From an uncultured Bacteroidales bacterium (GTDB lineage Bacteria > Bacteroidota > Bacteroidia > Bacteroidales > Bacteroidaceae): a stretch of DNA of 32,583 bases. The position numbers were made by a program, and so were the translations under genes. The stretch is from positions 17,771 through 50,353 of the forward strand of contig CACZXN010000016.1 of the NCBI GenBank assembly GCA_902785075.1, written 5' to 3'. A model generated the notes under the pieces. The model was given only the letters and a program-made list of their open reading frames with translations. It made no database searches and was not told where the DNA came from. Below are positions 7,105 through 15,625 of the stretch, piece by piece (position 1 is the stretch's first letter; the number at the start of each line of letters is the position of its first letter).

Positions 7105-8706
7105 ATGAACAAACAACTGCTTTTAGGTGATGAAGCGATTGCGCTTGGTGCCATAAATGCAGGGTTAAGCGGTGTCTACGCTTACCCTGGAACACCAAGC
7201 ACAGAAATCACCGAATTTATTCAAAACAATCCTGAAGCCAAAGCCAGAGGTATTCACAGCCGCTGGTGTACCAACGAAAAGACAGCGATGGAAGCTGCAT
7301 TGGGCATGTCGTATGCCGGCAAGAGAGCTTTGGTATGTATGAAACATGTAGGAATGAACGTATGCGCAGATGCGTTTGTCAACTCTGCCATCACTGGAGT
7401 GAACGGAGGGCTGGTGGTATTAGCCGCAGACGACCCATCGATGCATTCGAGCCAAAACGAACAAGACAGCCGCTTCTATGGTAAGTTTGCAATGGTTCCT
7501 GTGTTCGAACCAAGCAACCAACAAGAGGCCTATGATATGATGGCAACAGCCTTTGAGTTTTCGGAAACCATCAAAGAACCTATTGTGATGCGTGTTGTGA
7601 CACGTCTAGCTCACAGCCGTGCAGCCGTTGAGGTGAACGAAGCCAAGAAAGAGAATCCGTTGAACATCTGCACAGAACGCTGGGTGTTGCTGCCTGGTAT
7701 TGCACGTAAGCGTTATGTAGATTTGATTGACAAGCAGCCAACGATGGAGCAAGCTGCTGAGGACTCTATATATAATAAGGTGGAGAAAGGCGGCAGTAAG
7801 AAATTAGGTATCATCGCTTGCGGTATTGCTTATAACTATGTGAAAGAAGCTGTTGGTGACGATGCAAATATCCTAAAGGTATCACAATATCCGCTTCCAG
7901 CAAAGAAAGTAAAGCAGCTGGCACAAGAGAACGATGCCATCCTGATTGTCGAAGACGGACAACCCGTGGTAGAAGAGCAGGTGGCAGGAATCCTTGGCGC
8001 AGGCTATCCTATCAAAGGACGTCTGACAGGAGATCTCCCCCGTACGGGAGAGTTGAATCCAGACAACGTTGCCAAAGCACTAGGTAAGGAAACGGGGTCA
8101 GCATTTGACGGAGCGAAGAACTTAGCCGGTCGTCCTCCACAGTTGTGTCAGGGTTGCGGTCATCGTGATGTTTACACCGCACTGAACCAAGTACTTGCAG
8201 AATATCCAGACTACAGAGTGTTTGGTGACATCGGTTGCTATACACTCGGTGCATTACCACCCTTCAAGGCTTTGGCCAGTTGTGTAGATATGGGTGCATC
8301 CATCACAATGGCGAAGGGGGCAGCAGATGCCGGTTTGTTCCCATCGGTTGCCATCATAGGAGACTCAACCTTCACCCACTCAGGTATGACAGGACTGCTT
8401 GATGCTGTAAATGACAAGAGCAATATCACCGTCGTTATATCGGACAACCTCACCACTGGTATGACAGGAGGTCAGGACAGTGCTGGTACCAATAAGTTCG
8501 AAGCTATCTGTCTGGGGCTGGGTGTTGAGCCTGAACATGTACGTGTGGTCGTTCCACTTCCGAAGAACATGCCAGAAATCACCCAAATACTGAAAGAAGA
8601 GATTGAATATAATGGAGTAAGTGTGATTATTCCTCGCCGTGAGTGCATCCAGACAGCAGCACGTCACGCAAGGGAGGCGAAAAGAGCGAAGGAGGCAAAC
8701 AAATGA
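7105..8706 (+). CDS. iorA: Indolepyruvate ferredoxin oxidoreductase, alpha subunit (no ferredoxin domain)
   Basis: With IorB it interconverts arylpyruvate plus CoA and aryl-acetyl-CoA plus CO2, using ferredoxin and thiamine diphosphate. The N-terminal pyrimidine-binding domain contains GVYAYPGTPSTEI and the E...TAMEAALGMSYAG segment. The TPP domain carries CQGCGHRD (GCGH at 350-353), the GDIGCYTLG segment, GDSTFTHSG (419-427) and SDNLTTGMTGGQ. The protein is 533 residues and stops just after IPRREC plus a charged tail, so it lacks the C-terminal two-cluster ferredoxin domain of the well-known archaeal enzyme (about 620-650 residues). I chose ATG 7105 over an in-frame TTG at 7093 because the family N-terminus begins right there. 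The stop overlaps the iorB start (ATGA). Confidence 0.93.
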   Translation: MNKQLLLGDEAIALGAINAGLSGVYAYPGTPSTEITEFIQNNPEAKARGIHSRWCTNEKTAMEAALGMSYAGKRALVCMKHVGMNVCADAFVNSAITGVNGGLVVLAADDPSMHSSQNEQDSRFYGKFAMVPVFEPSNQQEAYDMMATAFEFSETIKEPIVMRVVTRLAHSRAAVEVNEAKKENPLNICTERWVLLPGIARKRYVDLIDKQPTMEQAAEDSIYNKVEKGGSKKLGIIACGIAYNYVKEAVGDDANILKVSQYPLPAKKVKQLAQENDAILIVEDGQPVVEEQVAGILGAGYPIKGRLTGDLPRTGELNPDNVAKALGKETGSAFDGAKNLAGRPPQLCQGCGHRDVYTALNQVLAEYPDYRVFGDIGCYTLGALPPFKALASCVDMGASITMAKGAADAGLFPSVAIIGDSTFTHSGMTGLLDAVNDKSNITVVISDNLTTGMTGGQDSAGTNKFEAICLGLGVEPEHVRVVVPLPKNMPEITQILKEEIEYNGVSVIIPRRECIQTAARHAREAKRAKEANK

Positions 8707-9272
8707 AAAAAGATATTATCCTTTGCGGTGTGGGTGGACAAGGTATCCTCTCCATCGCCACAGTCATCGGTAAGGCAGCTACAGAGGCAGGCATTAACCT
8801 GAAACAAGCAGAAGTACACGGAATGAGTCAGCGAGGTGGTGACGTACAGTCGAACCTACGTCTATCGACCGACAAAATCTATTCAGACTTGATTCCTCAA
8901 GGCGGTGCAGATTTAATTATCAGCATGGAACCGATGGAATCGCTGCGCTACCTACCCTATCTTGCCAAGAACGGTACGATTGTGACTAGCAGCAAACCAT
9001 TTATCAATATCCCCAACTACCCCGACGAAGCTGCCTTGCAAGAAGAACTCGACAGTCTTCCCTCAGTAGTGAAACTTGATATCGAGTCAGTAGCGAAGGA
9101 TGCCGGCAATGCACGCGGTGCCAATATGGTGTTGCTCGGTATGGCGGCCCCATACTTAGAGATTATCACCGTAGATCAGCTCAGGAAAGCAATAACTGCA
9201 ATCTTCGCACGCAAAGGTGAAGCTGTGGTTGAAGCCAACTTGAAGGCATTCGATATGGGAGCGGGGAGGTAA
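8703..9272 (+). CDS. iorB: Indolepyruvate ferredoxin oxidoreductase, beta subunit
   Basis: This 189-residue subunit is the 2-oxoacid oxidoreductase gamma-type domain that partners IorA. It begins with the typical MKKDIILCGVGGQGILS and carries the family motif AEVHGMSQRGGDVQSNLR. The start ATG at 8703 overlaps the iorA stop, the normal arrangement for coupled subunits; an upstream GTG in the same frame lies inside iorA and is unlikely. The length is normal. No cysteine clusters are present, so neither subunit appears able to bind the Fe-S clusters expected for the complex, apart from a separate ferredoxin. Confidence 0.93.
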   Translation: MKKDIILCGVGGQGILSIATVIGKAATEAGINLKQAEVHGMSQRGGDVQSNLRLSTDKIYSDLIPQGGADLIISMEPMESLRYLPYLAKNGTIVTSSKPFINIPNYPDEAALQEELDSLPSVVKLDIESVAKDAGNARGANMVLLGMAAPYLEIITVDQLRKAITAIFARKGEAVVEANLKAFDMGAGR

Positions 9273-9295
9273 GAAAAAAACAGACCCACCCCCTT

Positions 9296-9317
9296 ACCCC
9301 TCCCTCTATGGAGGGGT
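9296..9317 (+). other. Hairpin between iorB and the first ligase gene
   Basis: An 8-bp stem (9296-9303 with 9310-9317) and a 6-base loop lie 23 bases after iorB. No T-run follows on the + strand, so it is more likely an mRNA stability or processing element than a terminator. Confidence 0.45.
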
Positions 9318-9357
9318 GTATCATGATAGAAAACAAATAACATAGTTATCAGATTAT

Positions 9358-10689
9358 ATGGAAAAGAGAATACCTGATGATGCATGCCAGTACTTTAACG
9401 AGGCGATGGAGACGATGACACGTGCAGAGATAGAAGCCCTGCAGTTGAAACGTCTGCAAGCAACAGTGAAGCACTGTATGCAGTCACCTTTTTACAAGAA
9501 ACGCTTCGAGGAAATAGGCTTGAAGCCAGAAGATATCAAAACCTTAGCGGACATCCGCAAGATACCGTTTACAACCAAGCAAGATCTACGAGACACATAT
9601 CCCTTCGGAATTGCAAGTACGCCACTCCGCAATTGTGTGCGCCTGCACTCATCAAGTGGTACTACCGGTAACCCTACAGTGATTCTGCATACTCAGCAGG
9701 ACTTGGATGAATGGGCCAATCAAGTAGCACGTAATCTTTGGATGGTTGGACTGCGTCCTGACGATGTGTTCCAAAACTCTAGCGGTTATGGAATGTTCAC
9801 TGGTGGATTGGGATTCCAATACGGAGCAGAGCGTTTGGGCATGCTCACCGTCCCTGCTGCCGCAGGTAACTCTTTGCGCCAAATTAAGTTCATCACAGAC
9901 TTCGGAACGACAGCCCTCCATGCGGTACCATCATACGTGACCCGTCTGTATGAAGTCATGAAGGACAATGGTGTAGATCCACGTAAAGACACCAAACTCA
10001 AAGTGCTTGCCATTGGAGCAGAACCACACTCAGAAGAACAGCGCAAACGTATTGAGGAGATGATGGGTGTGAAAGCCTACAACTCCTTCGGTATGAGTGA
10101 GATGTGCGGTCCAGGTGTAGGCTTCGAATGTAAGGAGCAAAACGGCCTCCACTTCTGGGAAGACTATTATATCGTAGAGATTGTAGATCCAGAGACCTTG
10201 GAGCCAGTGCCAGACGGAGAAATCGGAGAATTGGTACTAACCACCCTGTGTAGAGAAGCGATGCCTCTGCTACGCTATCGTACACGTGACCTCACGAGAG
10301 TATTGGGCCGCAGTTGTCCATGTGGACGCAACCACGTAAGGATTGACCGTATGCGTGGTCGCAGCGATGACATGATTGTTCTCCGTGGTGTCAACATCTT
10401 CCCAATCCAGATAGAAAAGATCCTGATGCAGTTCCCAGAACTTGCCAACAACTATCTCATCACCCTCACTACCGATGAGGACAATGATAACATGACGGTA
10501 GAAGTTGAGCTTGAAGAACTCTTCACAGATGACTATAGCCGTCTGCTCGACCTTGAAAGTAGAATACGTCGAGCATTGAAGGACGAAATTCTGCTCACAC
10601 CACATATCAAGCTTGTTCCAAAAGGTTCATTGCCTGTATCCGAAGGCAAAGCCGTACGAGTGGTTGACAAGAGAAAAGTTTATCAATAA
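9358..10689 (+). CDS. paaK: Phenylacetate-CoA ligase family protein, paralogue 1
   Basis: This 443-residue AMP-forming enzyme joins an arylacetate (phenylacetate, hydroxyphenylacetate or indoleacetate) to CoA using ATP. The ATP loop is SSSGTTGNP (from Ser98). Further ANL-family motifs are FGMSEMCGPGVG, the LRYRTRDLTR hinge region and the C-terminal GRSDDMIVLRGVNIFPIQIE. A CPCGR segment typical of PaaK precedes the C-terminal domain. The length is normal. It follows iorB by 85 bases and is related to the gene at 12868 (same motifs, clearly different sequence), so the two probably have different substrates. The substrate is inferred from family and context. Confidence 0.9.
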   Translation: MEKRIPDDACQYFNEAMETMTRAEIEALQLKRLQATVKHCMQSPFYKKRFEEIGLKPEDIKTLADIRKIPFTTKQDLRDTYPFGIASTPLRNCVRLHSSSGTTGNPTVILHTQQDLDEWANQVARNLWMVGLRPDDVFQNSSGYGMFTGGLGFQYGAERLGMLTVPAAAGNSLRQIKFITDFGTTALHAVPSYVTRLYEVMKDNGVDPRKDTKLKVLAIGAEPHSEEQRKRIEEMMGVKAYNSFGMSEMCGPGVGFECKEQNGLHFWEDYYIVEIVDPETLEPVPDGEIGELVLTTLCREAMPLLRYRTRDLTRVLGRSCPCGRNHVRIDRMRGRSDDMIVLRGVNIFPIQIEKILMQFPELANNYLITLTTDEDNDNMTVEVELEELFTDDYSRLLDLESRIRRALKDEILLTPHIKLVPKGSLPVSEGKAVRVVDKRKVYQ

Positions 10690-10693
10690 GAAG

Positions 10694-10747
10694 ATGGGAC
10701 TAATGGGACCAATGAGGCCAATGAGGCCAATGAGGCCAATAAGTTAA
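10694..10747 (+). repeat. Nonamer array R5 (5-6 units)
   Basis: The units are ATGGGACTA, ATGGGACCA, then ATGAGGCCA three times, then the degenerate ATAAGTTAA. It lies 4 bases after the ligase stop and 24 bases before the ACT gene. Read in frame it is a closed 17-codon ORF of Met-Gly/Arg-Pro repeats ending in TAA at 10745-10747. Confidence 0.85.
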
Positions 10748-10771
10748 TAGACTACTAAAAACTAGAAGCAT

Positions 10772-11191
10772 ATGACAGTCAAACAACTTTCAATATTCAT
10801 CGAAAACAAAGAAGGAACACTGACCAAGGTTCTCGATCTGTTGAGCAAGGCAGGCATTCAGATTATTGCCTCAACCATTGCTGACACCAAAGACTATGGT
10901 ATCTACCGCGTGCTCTGTGACAAACCGACACAGGCATACCTGATACTCAAAGAGAATGGCATCAACGTACAGTTGGCAGATGTCATTGCACTCAGTATCG
11001 ATGATGTACCAGGTCGTGCAGCAGAAGCCGTAAAGACACTCTCTGCAGCAAATGTCAACATCCTGTACCTCTACTCTTTCCTTTGGAAAGGAAAAGGAGT
11101 TCTGATACTTCGCACAGACAATAGTTCAAAGGCAAACGAGACCATCATCATCAACAAGATGTCATTCCTCACCGAAGCCGACTTTGCGTAG
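10772..11191 (+). CDS. Tandem ACT-domain protein
   Basis: This 139-residue protein consists of two ACT domains and little else: residues ~3-68 (QLSIFIENKEGTLTKVLDLLSKAGI) and ~70-136 (VIALSIDDVPGRAAEAVKTLSAANVNI). ACT domains bind small ligands, most often amino acids, and regulate enzymes or transcription. Stand-alone ACT proteins occur next to ligases of the PaaK family in anaerobes. Here it lies between a ligase and a transporter in an aromatic acid operon, so sensing phenylalanine, tyrosine or tryptophan is a reasonable inference. No catalytic or DNA-binding part is visible. Confidence 0.88.
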   Translation: MTVKQLSIFIENKEGTLTKVLDLLSKAGIQIIASTIADTKDYGIYRVLCDKPTQAYLILKENGINVQLADVIALSIDDVPGRAAEAVKTLSAANVNILYLYSFLWKGKGVLILRTDNSSKANETIIINKMSFLTEADFA

Positions 11192-11272
11192 TAAAAATGG
11201 GAAAATGAAGGATTGACAAATTAAAGAATTGAAATAACAAATACCAATGTAAACAAACACAATTAACACACT

Positions 11273-12838
11273 ATGTTGATCAAAATTTTGCTCACCGTGA
11301 TTTTCCTTTGCGTCACCATCGCAGTAGGAATATACTCACGAAAACAAGCCTCATCGGTTGAGGGCTTCGTTCTAGGTGGCCGTTCTGTCGGTCCTTGGCT
11401 CACTGCATTTGCCTTTGGCACCTCATACTTCTCAGCAGTTGTATTTGTCGGTTATGCAGGTCAGTTCGGTTGGAAATATGGAATGTCGGCATCATGGATT
11501 GGTATCGGGAATGCCGTCATCGGTTCTCTTTTGGCCTGGCTGATATTAGGTCGCAGAACCAAGATGATGACCCAGCATATTCAAAGCCGGACCATGCCAG
11601 ACTTCTTCGGTACTCGTTTTGCAGACGAGAAGTTGAGAGTCGTAGCATCTATTATTGCCTTTGTATTCCTCATCCCTTACACTGCAGGTGTATATATGGG
11701 TATCTCAAAGTTGTTTGAGATGGGATTCGGTATCCCTTACGCATACTGTGCCTTTATCATGGCCTTATTGACTGCCCTTTATGTGATACTTGGAGGTTAT
11801 AAGGCAACAGCAATCAACGACTTTATACAAGGTATTATCATGTTGTTTGGCATCACGACCATCATAGCAGTTGTACTGAACAACCAAGGAGGACTGACAG
11901 AATCATTGCGAAAAATGGGGGAAGCCGTACCAACCACCCATGATATGGAAGACCCATCTGGACTGTTTGCCAACTTCCAACCAGGTGACTTCGCCTCGTG
12001 GTTGGGACCAAACCCACTGAGTCTGCTCGGTGTAGTTGTTCTCACTTCACTCGGTACATGGGGACTACCCCAGATGGTTGGTAAGTTCTATTCAATCACC
12101 GATGAAGCAGCCATCAAACGCGGAACTATTATCTCTACCATCTTTGCTTTCGTTGTAGCAGGCGGCTGTTATTTCCTTGGAGGTTTCGGACGATTGTTCC
12201 CTGAGCCTGCCTTTAACGAGGTAACCCATAAATATGCCTACGACAGCATCGTGCCTTCGATGTTGGAGACATTGCCAGATATCTTGATTGCCTTAGTGGT
12301 GTTGTTAGTATTATCAGCCTCCATGTCCACATTGGCATCATTGGTACTCACCTCTTCATCGACCATGACCCTTGACTTGATTTACAGAGACAAGAAAGCG
12401 AAAGCTGGTGAGGTAGAAGAAGGACAGATCAACGACCAGGTGGCAGAGAAGATTGAACGCAGAAAAGTAATTGTGATGCGTGTGCTGATTGTATTCTTCA
12501 TCGTACTATCACTGATGATCGCCTTGAACCCACCACAGTTCATCGCCCAGCTGATGGGTATCTCATGGGGAGCCCTGGCAGGAGCATTCCTTGCACCATT
12601 CATGCTTGGACTCTATTGGAAGGGCGTGACTAAAGCTGCTGTTTGGGCATGCTTTATCTGGGGTGTAGGCATTACCGTTGTCAACATGCTGATGCATAAT
12701 GCCTTCTTGAACCCAATTGATTGCGGTGCCGTTGCAATGGTAGGAGGATTTATTGTTGTATTCATCGTGAGTCTGGTAACTCCGAAGATGAAGAGAGATA
12801 CTGTCAATCATATCTTTGAATGTTATAAAAAACCATAA
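11273..12838 (+). CDS. Sodium:solute symporter (SSS family)
   Basis: This 521-residue inner-membrane protein has about 13 hydrophobic helices. Features of the SSS family include the N-terminal FVLGGRSVGPWLTAFAFG segment, SRTMPDFFGTRF, and the signature LGGYKATAINDFIQG near residues 174-188, plus a late LVLSASMSTLASL segment. SSS members carry proline, pantothenate, sugars, acetate and, in Pseudomonas, phenylacetate. The two flanking ligase genes make an aromatic acid the most likely cargo here, but this cannot be read from the sequence. It follows the ACT gene by 81 bases with no visible promoter. Confidence 0.88.
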   Translation: MLIKILLTVIFLCVTIAVGIYSRKQASSVEGFVLGGRSVGPWLTAFAFGTSYFSAVVFVGYAGQFGWKYGMSASWIGIGNAVIGSLLAWLILGRRTKMMTQHIQSRTMPDFFGTRFADEKLRVVASIIAFVFLIPYTAGVYMGISKLFEMGFGIPYAYCAFIMALLTALYVILGGYKATAINDFIQGIIMLFGITTIIAVVLNNQGGLTESLRKMGEAVPTTHDMEDPSGLFANFQPGDFASWLGPNPLSLLGVVVLTSLGTWGLPQMVGKFYSITDEAAIKRGTIISTIFAFVVAGGCYFLGGFGRLFPEPAFNEVTHKYAYDSIVPSMLETLPDILIALVVLLVLSASMSTLASLVLTSSSTMTLDLIYRDKKAKAGEVEEGQINDQVAEKIERRKVIVMRVLIVFFIVLSLMIALNPPQFIAQLMGISWGALAGAFLAPFMLGLYWKGVTKAAVWACFIWGVGITVVNMLMHNAFLNPIDCGAVAMVGGFIVVFIVSLVTPKMKRDTVNHIFECYKKP

Positions 12839-12867
12839 AAACACGCAAACATAAAAACAAAAACATT

Positions 12868-14184
12868 ATGATTCACAATCCACAAATGGAATGCATGCCC
12901 CGTGAGGACATGCGCAAATTACAATCAGAGCGTCTGATTAAGACCGTAAAGACTTGTTATGAGAAAGTTCCTTTCTATAAGAAGAAGATGGACCGTATGG
13001 GGGTAAAACCCGAAGATATCCGTAGTATAGACGATATCTACAAGTTACCATTCACTACAAAGCACGACTTGCGCGATGAGTATCCGTTCGGTCTGCAAGC
13101 CGTACCTCACAGTGAAATTCGACGTATCCATGCCTCATCAGGAACAACAGGAAAGCCTGTTGTCGGTACCTATACAGAGAACGACTTGAAGATGTGGGCA
13201 GAGTGTGTGGCACGCGTTTTGGCTGTTGGCGATATAGGACCAGGTGATACGGTGCAGGTAGCATACGGATATGGTCTCTTTACCGGAGGTTTAGGCGCCC
13301 ATGACGGTGTGGCATTTCGTGGAGCAATTCAGTTACCTACTTCAGCAGGCAACTCAGAGAAGCAGATTATGCTGATGAAAGACTTTGGTACAACAGCCTT
13401 ATGCTGTACCCCATCCTATGCACTGCATTTAGCAGAGGTGATTGAAAAGAATCCTGATATCAATGCAGAAGACCTGAAATTACGTGTCGGTTTCTTCGGA
13501 GCAGAACCATGGACATGGGGTATCCGCCGCGAGTTGGAAAAGAAACTGCACATCAAAGCAATCGATATTTACGGACTGACAGAAATGTGTGGTCCTGGTG
13601 TAGGTGGTGAATGTCTGTTCCAGAACGGTACACATGTAGCTGAGGACATGTTCTATCCAGAAATCATCAACCCAGAAACACTGGAGCCAGTAGCACCAGG
13701 CGAAGAGGGCGAGTTGGTATTTACCTCTTTATGTAAAGAGGCCATGCCTATTCTCCGCTATCGTACACGCGACCTGACCCACCTTATCTATGAGCCTTGC
13801 GAATGTGGACGTACAACAGTCCGTTTGGGTAAGATTTTAGGTCGTAGCGATGACATGCTCATCATTCGCGGTGTGAACGTATTCCCATCACAGATAGAGA
13901 CAATACTGACAGAGTTCCCTGTATTCACGCCACAGTATTTCATCACAGTAGACCGCAAGAACAACGAAGACACATTCGACCTCGATGTCGAGTTGCGTTC
14001 GGAGTTCTTCTCTCCTAACCCAGCCAAGCAGATGCCGTTCATCAAACCACTCTACGACCGCATCGTCAGCATGGTTGGCATCAAACCAAATATCCACATT
14101 AAGGAACCGGGTAATATTGAACGTTCGACAGGTAAGGCACAGCATGTGCTCGACAAACGAACCATCCTGACGGATTGGAAATAA
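12868..14184 (+). CDS. paaK: Phenylacetate-CoA ligase family protein, paralogue 2
   Basis: This second 438-residue AMP-forming aryl-CoA ligase has ATP loop SSGTTGKPV (from Ser90), YGLTEMCGPGVGGEC, LRYRTRDLTH, CECGR and GRSDDMLIIRGVNVFPSQIE. It is co-linear with the first ligase from end to end but differs at many positions, including the region before YGLTE, which lines the acyl pocket in this family. The pair therefore looks like an old duplication with divided substrate range rather than a recent copy. It starts 29 bases after the symporter gene. Which arylacetate each enzyme uses is unknown. Confidence 0.9.
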   Translation: MIHNPQMECMPREDMRKLQSERLIKTVKTCYEKVPFYKKKMDRMGVKPEDIRSIDDIYKLPFTTKHDLRDEYPFGLQAVPHSEIRRIHASSGTTGKPVVGTYTENDLKMWAECVARVLAVGDIGPGDTVQVAYGYGLFTGGLGAHDGVAFRGAIQLPTSAGNSEKQIMLMKDFGTTALCCTPSYALHLAEVIEKNPDINAEDLKLRVGFFGAEPWTWGIRRELEKKLHIKAIDIYGLTEMCGPGVGGECLFQNGTHVAEDMFYPEIINPETLEPVAPGEEGELVFTSLCKEAMPILRYRTRDLTHLIYEPCECGRTTVRLGKILGRSDDMLIIRGVNVFPSQIETILTEFPVFTPQYFITVDRKNNEDTFDLDVELRSEFFSPNPAKQMPFIKPLYDRIVSMVGIKPNIHIKEPGNIERSTGKAQHVLDKRTILTDWK

Positions 14185-14220
14185 GAAGTCCCCTGCACCC
14201 TTTAGGAGGAGAGAGGGCCT

Positions 14221-14247
14221 ATGGGGCTAATGAGGCCTATTGGCAAA
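14221..14247 (+). repeat. Nonamer array R6 (2-3 units)
   Basis: ATGGGGCTA, ATGAGGCCT and the degenerate ATTGGCAAA lie between the second ligase and the aminotransferase genes. From the first ATG an ORF of 25 codons runs to 14298 and overlaps the aminotransferase start at 14279 in another frame. Confidence 0.65.
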
Positions 14248-14278
14248 AAGGAGGAGTTCAACAAAAAAATTAAGCGAA

Positions 14279-15592
14279 ATGACAAATACGCCACTTAACT
14301 ATCAGACAGTCACCGAGGCCATAGACAGCATGGCTCTCGGTGATTTCTCACAAGCCACGATACGCGATATTCAGTCGCTATCGAAAATATTAGAAGAAAA
14401 GACAGGTCAGCCCGTCATCCATTTGGAGATGGGTGTACCAGGTTTGCAACCCTCACAGATTGCTCTAAAGGCAGAACAGGAAGCATTGGCCAATGGTTGT
14501 GCAACCATTTACCCTCCTAATGGTGGCATCCCCCGTATCAAGAATGCAGCATCAAAGTTTGTCAAGGCCTTCATCGATGTTGACATTGACCCCTTGTGTT
14601 GCATTCCTACGACAGGCAGTATGCAAGGTACGTTTGCAACGTTTACGGCTTGGCACCACGCCATGCCAGAGAAAGATACGGTTCTGTTCATCCATCCAGG
14701 ATTCCCAGTACAGACCACTCAGTGTGATGTCATCGGGCTGAAACATATCGGGTTAGACATCCACGACTTCCGAGGTGAGGTGCTCATCAGCAAACTAGAT
14801 GAGATTCTTTCTGCAGGCAATATCTGCGGTATCGTCTATTCTAATCCCAACAACCCATCATGGGTTTGTTTCAACGAAGAAGAACTGAAGGGAATTGGCG
14901 GATTAGCAACCAAACATGATGTCATTGTGCTTGAGGACTTAGCCTATTTCGCTATGGACTTCCGCCGCGACCTCTCCCATCCTTTCCAAGCACCATTCCA
15001 AGCAACTGTAGCCCGTTATACAGACAACTATATCCTCGCCATTTCAGGATCGAAAGCTTTCTCGTATGCTGGTCAGCGAATCGGTGTTCTTTGCATCAGT
15101 AACGTGCTCTATCATCGGATTTATCCATCCTTGGAGCAACATTTTGGTGTGGGTGAGTTTGGAAACTTTATCTGTAACAGACTGATGTACACCCTATCGA
15201 GTGGAACCACCCATAGTGTACAACACGCGATGGCCGCATTGATGGAAGCAGCCTGCGACGGTGCATATAACTTTTTGAGTGATGTGCGTGAATATGGACG
15301 TAGAGCCAAGTTCATGAAAGACGTGCTACTTGCTAATGGATTTTATCTTGTATATGACAACGATTTAGGAGCACCTTTAGCAGATGGATTCTACTTCACT
15401 GTACAGTATCCAGGCATGAACGACCTGCAACTCACACGCGAGTTGATGTACTATGGCATCGCAGTATTCCCGCTCGACACAATGGGATCTAACGAGCAAG
15501 GTGTACGCATCTGCACCTCTTTCTTCAGCAAAGAGCAGGAACCGCTTTTCGAGGAACGTATCAAGGCATTCCATGCGAATCACGTATCATGA
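14279..15592 (+). CDS. PLP-dependent aminotransferase, class I/II
   Basis: This is a 437-residue fold-type I aminotransferase. The PLP lysine is Lys259 in SGSKAFSYAGQRIG, and the upstream YSNPNNPS and LEDLAYFAMD segments match the cofactor-binding Asn and Asp/Tyr sites. An Arg near the C-terminus (GVRICTSFF) fits the substrate carboxylate ligand. In this operon it would convert arylpyruvates and aromatic amino acids into each other. I chose ATG 14279 over an in-frame TTG at 14240, which lies in repeat R6 and would add a Lys/Arg-rich leader not expected for the family. The exact amino acid used cannot be read from the sequence. Confidence 0.88.
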   Translation: MTNTPLNYQTVTEAIDSMALGDFSQATIRDIQSLSKILEEKTGQPVIHLEMGVPGLQPSQIALKAEQEALANGCATIYPPNGGIPRIKNAASKFVKAFIDVDIDPLCCIPTTGSMQGTFATFTAWHHAMPEKDTVLFIHPGFPVQTTQCDVIGLKHIGLDIHDFRGEVLISKLDEILSAGNICGIVYSNPNNPSWVCFNEEELKGIGGLATKHDVIVLEDLAYFAMDFRRDLSHPFQAPFQATVARYTDNYILAISGSKAFSYAGQRIGVLCISNVLYHRIYPSLEQHFGVGEFGNFICNRLMYTLSSGTTHSVQHAMAALMEAACDGAYNFLSDVREYGRRAKFMKDVLLANGFYLVYDNDLGAPLADGFYFTVQYPGMNDLQLTRELMYYGIAVFPLDTMGSNEQGVRICTSFFSKEQEPLFEERIKAFHANHVS

Positions 15593-15625
15593 AGTAATGC
15601 TAGCCACCTTTAGTCTCTATAAATC

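Noticed and set aside
8643-8702. GTG start for iorB at 8643
   Set aside because: It would overlap iorA by 64 bases; the ATG at 8703 overlaps the iorA stop in the usual ATGA manner and begins the known family sequence.
9296-9317. Intrinsic terminator after iorB
   Set aside because: The hairpin is followed by a mixed sequence, not a T-run, and the next gene belongs to the same pathway.
3981-10747. Nonamer arrays as CRISPR or as phage attachment sites
   Set aside because: Units are contiguous without spacers, no cas genes are near, and no integrase or target-site duplication is seen.
14240-14278. TTG start for the aminotransferase at 14240
   Set aside because: It falls in repeat R6 and adds a basic leader; the ATG at 14279 is a better start.
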